Shown here piece by piece: positions 9,613 to 21,960 of a stretch of DNA of 64,000 nucleotides; within the stretch, counting starts at the first letter, position 1; every line of letters begins with the position of its first letter. The notes beneath the pieces are model-generated. The model was given only the letters and a program-made list of their open reading frames with translations, made no database searches and was not told the origin of the DNA. The position numbers and the translations under genes were made by a program. Source of the stretch: Lateolabrax maculatus (lineage: Eukaryota; Chordata; Actinopteri; Acropomatiformes; Lateolabracidae); the NCBI GenBank assembly GCA_031216445.1, contig CM062209.1, forward strand, positions 22,257,501 to 22,321,500, written 5' to 3'.

Positions 9613-12471
9613 CTGTTGAAGAGGGTGATTCATGGGTTTGCTCTTTTTGGAGTGGCAGTGACCTTCTACTGACCTGTATGTGAATACTTTAAAATACATG
9701 TGAAACTACCAGCTGAATGCTTTAGAGTCACAACAGGAAGTCTGAAAGGTTTTAAACATCTTTATAAAGGCTTAATGACAATAAAATACTTGTTTTGGAG
9801 CCATATTTGTAACATTCATCTAAAATAGTATTACAGTCACAAGGAGCTGCTCTAGTGTCGCGTCCTCACACCTGTTTGGGCTGAGCCCTGGATTCTATTG
9901 GAGGGCCTCTCAGATAGCATGCAGGAATGGGTCTAGGTCTAGCCTCCTCCTCCTCCTCCTGCTCTTCATCCTCATCTTCACTGTCAGATTCTTGATAAGT
10001 CACCACCCTCCTCGGCCTCAGTGACCTGCTGACAGCGGGCGAGACTCCATCTTCCTTCTAAGAGCAAAGAGCCGTTCATTACTGTGTGACTGGGTTATTT
10101 GCCTCATTAAGTGCAAATGAATGATGAACATGAATGTGATGTTGGAGCTGATGTGGCCACATTAAAAGGCTTCTTTTAAATGAAAAGTGAAATGAAGATT
10201 GATGAATGGTATTTTGGTGTAAGAACTGTGTCCCATAAGCCGTGTCCCTAACATGCATCCTGGTGATTGAGGAAAGCCTCTACGTATATTTAGTAGCGCA
10301 TGTTTATTACATATACAACCCTCCAACTTGGTGTCAGATTGAACTTGGAGGTTCTTTTTTGCCACTCTGTGCTTGATTGCAAACAAATTCTTAGAAGTAC
10401 ACAATCTTTGGGGTTGTATAATATTAATAATAATATAAAAAAAAGATACAATATACAGAAATGACTAGAAAAAGCAAGCAAGTAATTCAGCTTGTCTGTA
10501 TTATATTATACAAACACTATATTAAATTGTCAAAAAGTGTTAAATTGATGATAAGCAACACATAAGAACCACCGTATGAACTCCCTGTGTGTTACTGTAG
10601 GTAACCACCCTACCTGTTGGGACTGAGGTTTAGTGACGGGCGGCCCTCTTCTGTGGCGGGCTGGCACTGCTTTAGACTTCATCTCCTCTTCCTGTTCATC
10701 ATCATCATCATCACCATCACCATCATCACCACCCACCTCTGTGGCCACAGCCTTGGCTTTGGTGGGGCCTCGGGCTCGTCCCACTTTCTGCTGAGACGAT
10801 GGTTAGAGGAATTGATCTGCATGTTTTCATGTCCTGCCTGCTGTCAGAGATTCATTTACCGCTAAACTCTCTGGCATTGTCGAGTTGTACATCGGCGTCA
10901 GGTGCTGCTACGTTACTGTGTTTAATATCCCCGTAAAACGGAAGGAGTGACAGCTGCTTTTGTATAGCAACGTCATTCAGATGACACTTAACTATGTATG
11001 ACCAGTTTTTTTTTTAAAAAAAAACTTTGCCTCACCACATAACTATAATCATCCATAAAATATTCATATATTTATACAACACTAGTGGCAAATGATTCAG
11101 TGAACATGCCCGCTGAATGGCCTTTATCTCAGCTGACATTTACTCTCCTCACTAAAACGCCCGTAAATGGCCACTTCTGTTTAACTAGGGATCAAACTGG
11201 CCAGCACTTTAGCATGGAAATTAAATGACACAAGGAGAGGAGAGGAAATCAGGAGCATAATTGGAGACGCCCTGTGCTGTGCAAAGTGTGTGTCATCGAC
11301 TTCTTCAAATTGGGCCATTGAGAGGGCGCCCGCCGGGCCCGAGGGGTCAACAAGTGATTTCTGGTGAATTTGAGGAGAATCACAGTCCTCCTCCAGCTTT
11401 AGACCTGCCTGCCCCTGGTTGACATACTCATTGGAGAGGGGAGAGGGGGCGGGGGGGTCAGGGGCAGGTTAACCCTCCCCTTCACTGCTGTCACGTTCCT
11501 CCACTCTGAGGTTAAGAGACTCGGCAGAGGAAGCAGGATTCTTTGTGACCAACGCTCCAGTTATTAAATGTTCACTAAATCCAAAATATTAAAATATTCC
11601 CCACTGACTGACTGAATCGGAGTTTTAAATCAGCAACACAACTACTAATAAGTGTTCAAACACATCAGCAGATTGTCCCTATACAACACTACATGGTGCA
11701 TTACACACCAGTATTGTCTGTGATTATTGTAACACTACTCAGTGTAACATCTACTATAGGATGTAGACATATTATCACTACTTATTCTATCAAAAGTGTT
11801 TTAAAATGTAAACAATGTATGTAGCTGCAGACTTGGACACCAGGCCCCTGGCTTTGTCACGTCCTCACCTTTTCCCTGGTGGGGGGGCATTGTGCCCTGG
11901 CAGTGGACCCCCCTGCGCGTTCTGGAGGAATGGAGAAGTCGATCCTTTCTGCGACAGCACTGGCCAGCAGCACTTTCAGACGCTGATAGTCCGGCTTGTC
12001 TTGGTAGCCCAGAGTTTTCACGTACAGGAGGAATGCAGCCACCTCACCTGGAGACGGGGGAGACGGGGGGGCAGAGGGGCAGACACAGTCGAGTCGAGTT
12101 GGAATGTTGTGGACAATAAAGGACCAAGCTGGGTCAAATTTGTCATCTGGTTTGATTTTACTAACTGAGATGCTGCTATTTTAGACGGCCAGCTCCGGCG
12201 GTGCTGCGCCCTCAGCATGATGGAATCACTTGTGGGAGACTTGAGTCATGCAGCAGCAAAAGGCAGCATGAACCTGAAGGTCTCACAGTCCAGATAATAC
12301 ACTGCCAGGCAATGTATCTCCCCACTGAGAGTAGATTAGGCATGCGCACAGCCACAGGTATGCATTGTGTGAGTGTGTGTGTGTGGAAGTGTCATACACA
12401 GTCAGCCGCGATGCATCACACACTGGCCAGACGACGTGTATGACACATGCTGCGGTAGGACTTGTATCTCT

Positions 12472-12503
<32 letters not shown>

Positions 12504-15500
12504 TGATGCATACCCTGGCTCTTATCTGAGGCGGGCAGCCGGGCCTTGTCAGCAGAGGAGCACCCGGTCCCGACCATACATCACACACTGAGCCCTCACA
12601 CAGGTGTGACCTCTCCTTATAGAGAGGAGAGATAAAACACGACAAACTTTGAAAGGCATGTCAATGGGACAGCCGCTTAATTGGTACAAAGTTATTCAGG
12701 AGCTGCAGCTAGCAGAGGGAGAGGGTTTAACTCCGGGTGAGAAGCTTCAGCCTGGTTTCTACAGACTCTGAATGAGCTATGAATCTCACTCCGCTGGGGG
12801 TTGGGGGCGGCAGAACTACGGTATGGGCTGGAATTTCTCGCCAAAATCTGGTTCCATCTCTGGAGAAAAAAACCCCTGGGGCAACCTGGGATTTTAGCAT
12901 CCCATCTGAGTTATTTCAAAATGTTTGAGAGTTGAGTTTCATCTATTGAAACAGCAGAGGAAGTCAAGGGTGCAGTATAACCTTCTACAATCAGGTTGCT
13001 GTAGAATACATGAATGTATGCATTGACAAAATATTTCTAAGTCTTGGCTCTGGCCTCTACTCCGTTAAAAGAGCAGAGGATCGGACACAGAGATTTCTCT
13101 CCTCTCTTCCACGGGCCTGTCGCCTTGTTTCCAGACTCTCGGTTTAGCCTCAGAGGAGTAAGTGGTGTTCTGTGACCCGAGGCCCTGGCTTACCTGTGCT
13201 GGCTCCGCTCGCAGACAGCTGCTGGACCGAGTCCGGCAGATTATCCATCAGTCTGAGAGAGAGAGAGAAAGGAGACAAAACAGCGATGAGAGATGTGGGT
13301 TCAGGCCTGGGGGGTCAGCTTAAAACACTGGCGCCCATTTATGTGTTGTCATTATAAACATTGCTGCTACTTTGTACCAATAATGTTGAGTTAAATCGAC
13401 ATCTCTCTAAAACTGAAGGTTATAAGCCTCACTAAGTGTCTCAGTGCACGACCAGTATCACGTTGTATAAATCTTGGATATCAAGTCCACCCAGTGGATT
13501 TACTTTTCAGTCTCCCAGCACATATTTGGCAGGCCCCCGGCCACAGGTCATGAGCTCTCTGCTGTGGAAGCAGTACAAGTGACTACCTACCTGGCCTTGG
13601 CCTCCTGGACCTGATTTGGGTTCTTGAGAACATTGTCCCAAGGCAGAGACCCACATAACCAGTGAAGAAGACAAAAACCCAAAATCTGGAGGTCCCCACG
13701 TCTAGATGGAGCTATGGAAAGACAGAGAGATGAGGTGGTCAGACAAAAAAAATACATCTAACATCAGGCTGCCATTGACATTCTTTTACATGCGGCTTGC
13801 TTCTTTTACCCAGAAATCATCCCTGAAGGCCTGATCACAAGTTTCAGTCTGTGAAAACTTTTACATTTGTTGGTCTGAAGTTAGTATTTTGTTCTTCCCT
13901 GAGAAGAGCTCTAGAATAATTATAAAAAGACTAGAAGGAAATGAAGAAGCAGCAGTTCAAAAGTCAGTAGTAGTTTCTGTGGGATCACAAGGAGTCGCCA
14001 TATAGTATCTTCAAACAACTGATCCTTCTCCGGAACTGTCAAGGTCAGACACGAGTACCATTTGCAGCACTGGCAAGTTAAAGCAGAGTTGTGATTCACA
14101 AAGATGAAGAAATCAAAAGACCTGGACCTCTTCCAGCATGTCACCTGTCCACGGGACAGTCAGACGCAGACTGATGAAGATGAAAACCTGTTCTGTTTGT
14201 ATGGATTCAGCTGAGACACACTGACAGTGAGATTACATACTGTAGAACAGTGTGATGATGATGATGATGATGATGATGATCATGGGGGGGTCAGTATGTG
14301 CTTCAAGCTGGTTCTGGTGCCCCCTCACCCACTAAAAGCACTCTCTAGCTGACTTTTTTCCCTTTATCCTTTTCTTCATACAGTGGCCTGTTCTCTGAAA
14401 TCAGACACCTGTAGCGTTTGACATGGTCCAGACAGAAAGAATATTTCCTCTTCTTTCCACTGTAGTAGTGGCTGTAAAACAGAAATGTCTCAGGCCAAAT
14501 CCCTGCCACGTTCCAAAACAACAGTGCCCTGTTGACCCCTTTTGTACTTGTGTATGAGACAGTCTGCTCGAACAGTTGGAACCTGAAGCCAGTTTTATGT
14601 CTAAACTTAAGAGATACAGAGGACCCAATCCCCATCAACTTCTGTATCAATAAGTGAGAGTCCAGCCCCGCGAGGGGCTCTGTGAGGCTGCAGAGCTCAT
14701 TACAGGAAACCAGCAGTAAGCAGTTGTGGGGAAGTACATGGAAAAGTAAGAGATTTGGCGCGTCGCCTATTTTTTCTGCGTGATGTGCGGCTCTCAACAA
14801 AAATAGACAAATGATGTGTTGATAGTCATATTGACATCATACCAGCAACACTACTTAATGATTCTTATAATATAACGAATTTTGAGGATTTTGCAGGGGC
14901 ACAAAAGCCCATTTGGACAGGCACTGCCCCCCAATGCTCCCCCACGCTGCCAGCTGTGCATGTACTAAGATTTCTTTAAGAACAAGTGTGTTTGCATCTT
15001 ATTGTGAGTTTGTGTGATTGCAGGGGTCTACATTAATGTGTGCGGTCTATCAATACTTGTCGACCAAGTCCATCCAGAAGGGTCGAGCCCGGGGAGTTTT
15101 AACAGCTCAATACTGTAACAGGCGCCGCGCGTCTCCAGAGAAATTACCTATTGACTAGCTCCATCAGAGGGGAGAAATCTCCTCCCTGAGCCACGGCCGG
15201 CATCGATCCTCCCCAGCCAACAGGCTGGTCTAAAGAGGAAGCACGGTCGCCGCCACACAGGATCAGATTACATGGAATGGGTGGGCAGTAATCAGATTAC
15301 ACCTTCACAAATGTGATGTTCATGAAACGTAAGTAATTCCAATGTTTTTAACGTGGGTACTGAATATCAGGACGTACAGATGTGTGGATGAGGAGAGTGC
15401 AACATATGAAAAGAAATTACGAGTGTTGTACCTGAATGAGAAATCTGGGGGGGTTACCCGGGGAACACTAAACTGCTTAGACACAGCAGGGAGGCTCAAC

Positions 15501-18500
15501 AATCAGTGAGGATGATCAGAACGGGAGAGGTGGTGGATGTTGACACTGACTGTAAATGAAGGGCCTTGAGTAGAGTGATGTTAGCTGATGACCTTACTCG
15601 TTGGCATCAGAAACTCAACTAGAGAGTATGAAGCCATCTTGGGGCTCTGAAGAGATTTTTTAAAGATTACAAATATGGGTTTGAAATGTGTCATTTCTAT
15701 TTAATCAATTTCATCAGCTTTAGAAGGTCGAATACAAGTCACCGTATCACGCCACTGCTCTCATCAACTACTGCGGTCTGAATGTGCATCGTAAACCCGT
15801 GTGCTGCCTCTTAACAAACATTAGTTAAAGACCATGAGAATCTTTTTTTTATCGTGCAGCTGACAGAGAAAGGTTGACAAACTCTGGTTTTAGTTTAGTT
15901 GGAAAAGACTAATGGTTTGTTTTTTTTTCAGTAAACCTGTAACCATTTGACTATCATCTTTAGGTCAGGAAAATCCTACCAAATGAATCCCACCTGTGGG
16001 TGCGATGTCACCCTCTGTGCACGTGTACTGGTGTCAGACTGACAGAGCCCACCTTCACCGTCGGGTGAAAATGAATGGGTTCCGAGTGCACTTTCCTTTA
16101 TAAAACTGTGATTGCATACATGAACATTGGTGGTTGGTGCTGTCAGGTGGAACAGTGAAGTCGCTCCCTGCCAGCCGACCCATCACGACGGTATGTCATG
16201 CAGTTTCAAGCTATTAGGATAACGGTGTCGTATGTCGCACGGACTATAATGTCAGAAATAAAACCGACTTGACTGAATTATTGGATCCCAGTTCAGGGGG
16301 AGCAAAGCAAAGAAATGTCGCTGGTTAAACTAGTGTTGACCGATCTCTTTCACGGCCACTTCTCTAACCACACAGGCACGCAGAAACCTGCAGTGGAAAC
16401 AGCACAAAGTGTCAACTATACGTTAGCTCCAAATATGAAACTGTCATTGTCTGTTACAATACATCTCAACAACTCTGATGATAGGTCTGTTTGCCCTTGT
16501 GGGAGTAAAGTATGCACTAAGTCAGCATTACAGTGTGGCTTCCTATTGTCGTAAATAATTACACAACACTTCACTGCTACTGAGAGCCCGTTAGAGGAGA
16601 ATAAAGATGAAAAATACATGTGATACTGACACTGGAAAAAGGGTTGCAACTCCCAGAGCACCATAATAGATTAACAATTAAAAAGATCAACAACTACATT
16701 AAGCGTTGCTGCCCTCTGTGCGTGCTCTTGGCACGTTATCGAAGCTCATAACAGTGTTTAGTGTTCTTCTGTATTTAATGCGTTTGGCCCTCATGTGAGG
16801 AATGACACACGACAGTGCAGAGAGATATGCATGTGCCTACACATACACACTTAAACAGCTCTCAAAGGGAGGTTGGACATGCTTGCACAACACACTCATG
16901 CACAATACATAAATACACAACACCCACATAAATACACACACACGCACGCCGCTCACACATTCCCTACATGCTTCAGACGGGGAGGTGAGGCGGCGGTGGT
17001 GTTGTTGTTAATTATCTTCTATTGTTATTCAGATTCCCTAAAGCACGCCGCAGTGTCACACTCTTAACCCTTCTGCTTCACAGTCTTGTCGTTTGGAGAC
17101 GGTCTTCTGTCCACCGGACGCCCACCGAATGGTGGTAATTACACCGTTTAGCTCTAGGTTCAAAGGCCTGCCAGTCGGCAGCTGCGTATGCCAAATCTCA
17201 CCATGGCAACCCGTCACCATCTTTGCGGGGATTGGCGCCATCAGGTCAGAGAAGGAAATATAAGGGTCTGGTCCTCTGTCAAAATCTCCATGCGCAGTGG
17301 AAAATGCACTGGTTTTAAGCAGGTGTTGAAGATGAAAATATCCAGAAAGATACACATTCTAATGTTTTCTTCCCACAGATAAAGGTTTCTTCAGGTCTTT
17401 GAAGGACCAATGTAATATAGGCGTAGATCTGTGTTTAATGCAATGATTATCTCTGTCAGGTCTGCAGCTATGCTGTAGCTCTAATAAGAGTACTTGGTAG
17501 AAATGGATGCTTTCACATTGTGTTTTTCATGTGAAATAGTTAAAAGTGTGTCACAATTTCTCCCCCTCTCTCCTCTCCCTTTTAAAATGATATTAAAATT
17601 GACATGACTTCCATTTGATAGTTATTGCTGACAGGACATTTTCTGCCCCTCTTTTACTTATCGATCGTGTTGATAGAAACACTACCATGGCAATTAGGCA
17701 GTCTGAGCCATGCTAACTCACAATATCGAACTGGAGGGTAGTGGAGTTGGTCGGCGTGGAGCTCATAGAGGTTATCTGTGGCTCGGGCCTCGCTCTAACC
17801 AAACATCAAAGCCCTTAATTAATGGGGGATGAATACACGATGCAGGTTATGACTTCAGCTAATTAGGGAATTGTTAAACAGAGACGGTACCGGGGAATTC
17901 AGCGTGGGCCCACGGATGGAGAATCGATGGTCAATGAAGAGAGGGAGCATGTAAGCAATTTGCCAGTTAATGTGTTCCCAATATCAGCCGAGGGAGATGG
18001 AGGGTGGCGGGGCAGACAGACTATTTTACATGTATTGACAAACAAAGACTGCAAACTAAAAGGACAGAGCTTATAGTGGGGTTAATATAGATACTGTAGA
18101 AATACGTAAATACTGGCAACTGTAGACCAAAATCAAAAATAGTAGTTTAATCAACAAGTGTGAGATTGACAAATCAGGGTGTATGGAGCTGTAGAGAGAT
18201 CCATGAGAAAGACGCAGCTAGGGAACATCCCTCACCTGCGTTCTTAGACCAGGAGGATGATATGGGTTGAATGAACAGATTAGAACTCAGTCACAACTTT
18301 TGGTTTCACAGTTTTACTAGCTCGCTCTGCTAGCTACCCCCTAGCTAATGGCCAAGTCTGCTTTTATATGAGTGAACCCGCCCTCGAGTTCAATCCAGCA
18401 TTTAGGAATCTAGACAAGCAGTGTCAGTTTTTTGTCTAACAATGGACATACTATGTATGTGGGATAACTGTAGATCTCTTGTGGCCCCTCTGGTATGTAC

Positions 18501-21500
18501 TCAAGAGTCTTCTTATAGTGATTTCAGTTTCTGGTGATTTCTTATATGTCCACTTTATGTTTAAGTAGGCCAATAATAATTATAATCTGGAATTAAGGTG
18601 AAAATAAAAGAAATTCCTGAGGTGCCTTGATATATGACAAATAGTTGATTTAATTTGCATAGGGCTACTGTATGTTCATATAACTGAGCATTTAACAAGA
18701 AGTAAAACAAGCCACAATTTACTGACTTGGCCAGTGTAGAGATATTCTGGTAATGATAACATCAACATTCTTTTATAAAAGGCATTGTTTGAATAGAGAA
18801 AGACAATGTCACATCTTTACAATAACTGCAATATATTCAACAGTATGGGGATCAGTTTCAGCTTGCTACAGTAACTGTGGAGAATCTGGGAGATTATTGT
18901 AAATACTGCTCTTTTGGAATAGTACTGCAGCTGCTTGCCTTGGCAGCACTTGAAATACTTAATATACTTAAATATTTCATCAGCTGTCAGCCTGTCTACT
19001 GACCCATGTCAAGCCCCAGCAGGGTCAGTTGTTTTGTGTGAAGTCAGAGAAAAGGCCTATGCAAATACCATGGTAACCATGGTAACCATCTGTACTAGAA
19101 ACAGTTTCTGTAGATCACCCAATGCCATTAAGCCACTGATTGATCGATACGTGGGTCATATTTTCCACTGGACATTTTCAGTCTTTTTATGGGTGAGAGA
19201 ACTGTGCAATTTAGCAGACAGAAGGCGTCATGTACCAGCTAACAGACTCACTGATGTACGTGAACAGTTTTAGGACGAATTTTGCTAAATCAACCACTCT
19301 GCTGTGGGGAGAATTTACTCCATTACCCATGAGGCTTGCTGCACATTGTGACTGCTGCACCACATTATGTCTGTGGACCCACAAGATAGTCAAATAGGTT
19401 CAAATCAACTGACCATCCATGTGCTCAGTCCACTTGTGGACCTGCACACAGTCAGGGCTTCTTTTTTCTCTCATGTTTATCTGCGTGTGAATCAGAAGGC
19501 TTACCAAGTCCCTTGTGGGCATCAAGGCTGGTGTACTCGATGGTTCCATTGTGGCCTTTCTTGGGGTTTTCCTTGTATTCTTTGTGGACTCCATCGGGAC
19601 AATATCTGTAGGACAGCCCATAGTCTGCTAGGTAGACCTGCAGCACACAACACGACACACACAAAATTTACAAATTCAACAAATAAAGTGAATTCATCCT
19701 GTCTTCTTAAAGTCATAATCCTCATTAAAATGGATAGCTGATAACTCACCATTTTTATTATTAATATAACATTCAGTAGAATAGAGCAGATTTCACTTCT
19801 ATGGACATGCAGGATAATTAGCAGAGGTGGACTAACCTGTTCAGGGTCTCTGTAACCCAGCATGAGGTTGGCAGCTTTAATGTCTGCGTGGACATACTCA
19901 TTCTCATGAATATACTCCAGTACAGAAACCTGGCACAGGCCCAAAACAGAACATGTACACACAAAAACAAGAATGACAATTATGATGAGCAGATTGTGAT
20001 GAAATAGGAGTGAATGTACAGTGTCACAGGTATGTTCTGTTCACCTTATGGAAAAGATATCTGTTAAAGTGGACTATGAGTATGCTTTCTATCTGAGCCA
20101 CTGGAGCTCCAGCTTCACCCAGCTTATTTAAACAACAATCAGTGAACATAAAAACCACAGTCTGTCTTCTTTCTACGTAGATGATCTCACCAGTCCTTGG
20201 CCAAGCTGGAGCACGGTGGCCTTCTTCAGCCGACCTCCGTTGTGATCACAGATTTTCTGAAGGTCACTGCCTAGTCGGTCCATGGCCATGAAACGATACC
20301 TGAGTGGGAGAGGAAAAGTTCGGAGGTCAATTCTTCCTGATTCTGAATATCCCATCTCTTAATTCCTGATATGTAGGTGGCCTTTTGGCCTGAGAGTACT
20401 ATTAAAACCAAGGTTTGTATCAGACATTTAACACCCACAAATTACAGGTTTTTAAATGACCTTGTAATAAATGCTATGGTGGAATTTGATCAAAAACTGC
20501 AACTATTCAGTCGTAGGTAGTGGAGGGAAGTCACAATGAGTTTTAAAAGTGATTTAAAAGGATGTTTTATTTCCCATGTCTTACCAAGGTAATGACATAA
20601 AACTGGGGAAAAGGCAGATTTTTAAACATAATATTTCTCGTCACCATAAAGAGTATAATAACAACAGAATGCGGAAACATTCCAACACTGTAAGGAGGTG
20701 AGAAACTTAAATTTCATGTTTGAAAATATATTGAAAATAAATACTGGGGTTTGAACCCATTCTGACTTCCAAGGCAAAGATAGAGTTCATCTGAAATGGA
20801 ATGAGTCAACAGATGAGAAAGATCTTTGGTTAAAATTCTCACTTGTGGTCAAAAGAAACACACAAAGGTGGGCCACTAAAAGCTAGAAAAAGCTAGAAAG
20901 CCTTGAAAGTTAGCTCTCCGACCCAGCCGTGGCTGAAAGGCGACTGCCTTGAGTTTAAAACAGATAAATAAGATAAATACACTCTCTTTTATTGTTTGCT
21001 AGATGCATACATTTCACACCAGGGCCAGGAAATGACCTGATCTACAGGAGGACAAACATAAATACTGATGCCCACAGGTCTAGTGTAGAACCATGTTTTA
21101 TAGTCCAGCAGGTCATTTAGTTTACATTTCAAAACATTTTACATTGTGTAAAGTATCTTTTGTGTACTTTAGGCCCCATTTACTCCTGGTATCAACATGT
21201 GATCTGTATCTGGATACATTATCTGGCTAATGACATTAGATTCATTAGTTTGCATTATTCAGTTGTATTAGAAACAAACCCATGGTAATGCTGTTGCACA
21301 CAGAAAAATTGTTGATGTTGTTTTTACACTCAAAAAGGGAGCATACATGTGATATAGTCATCATCTGGTAACATGTGTGCTGTACGTCAATACCTCAGGT
21401 CATTATATTCAGCAAGCCCTGATCCCCAGTACGTTGGGATGCCCAGGAAGTCCAGTTTCCTGCTTCTCTTCCATTTCTTCTCTGGGAAAAGATTAGAAGA

Positions 21501-21923
21501 GGATTAATTATGCCAATGTGTGTACGCACATTTCTAGTTTCACACTCCTGGGGTATTTGTATTTAGTGTCTGAAAAGACCGAATTACCGTAGTCAATGTG
21601 TGGCAACTAAATGAAAACTCAAAACCACAATGGCTGCATTGAGAAAGCAAAAACCCTGGTGCCTTGGACCGCTTAGTTGTACTGACAACGAGTCTGAAGG
21701 GAATGGTGGCGACTACAAAAAATTCTAAACTTGTAGAGTCTAAGGATTCCCAAACCTTGACTTATCCCCCGTCTAACACCTCTCTTTTTCCGAGAGGAAT
21801 CTGAACAAAAGCCCTTAAAACTTTATGAAAAGTAGGCAAATGTTTCGTCCAGAATTCAGATTTGTCCTTGTAAGTGTAATAATGCATGCACGCAAATATC
21901 AATCTTACAGTATTGAGGGTGCA

Positions 21924-21960
<37 letters not shown>

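Larger units (their letters stand above)
13712..19504 (-). other. vrk2: Longest VRK2 intron
   Basis: No coding exon was recognised. The block at 17790-18000 is non-repetitive and has clustered homeodomain-type cores (CTTAATTAATGG, GCTAATTAGGG, CAGTTAATG) with CpG-containing sequence, like a conserved enhancer. A perfect palindromic RFX-type site is at 19073-19086. The block at 15080-15260 is also CpG-containing and unexplained. Confidence 0.6.

Noticed and set aside
9184..9672. A 162-codon + strand frame just after the FANCL stop
   Set aside because: It starts at a TTG, has no recognisable similarity and lies in the CpG-rich overlap. It is best explained as the reverse of the VRK2 last exon and FANCL 3' UTR.
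9866..10057. Treating 9866 as the only end of VRK2
   Set aside because: The phase match to the 9612 acceptor and the membrane segment at the end of that frame make the longer form more likely; the short form is kept as an alternative.
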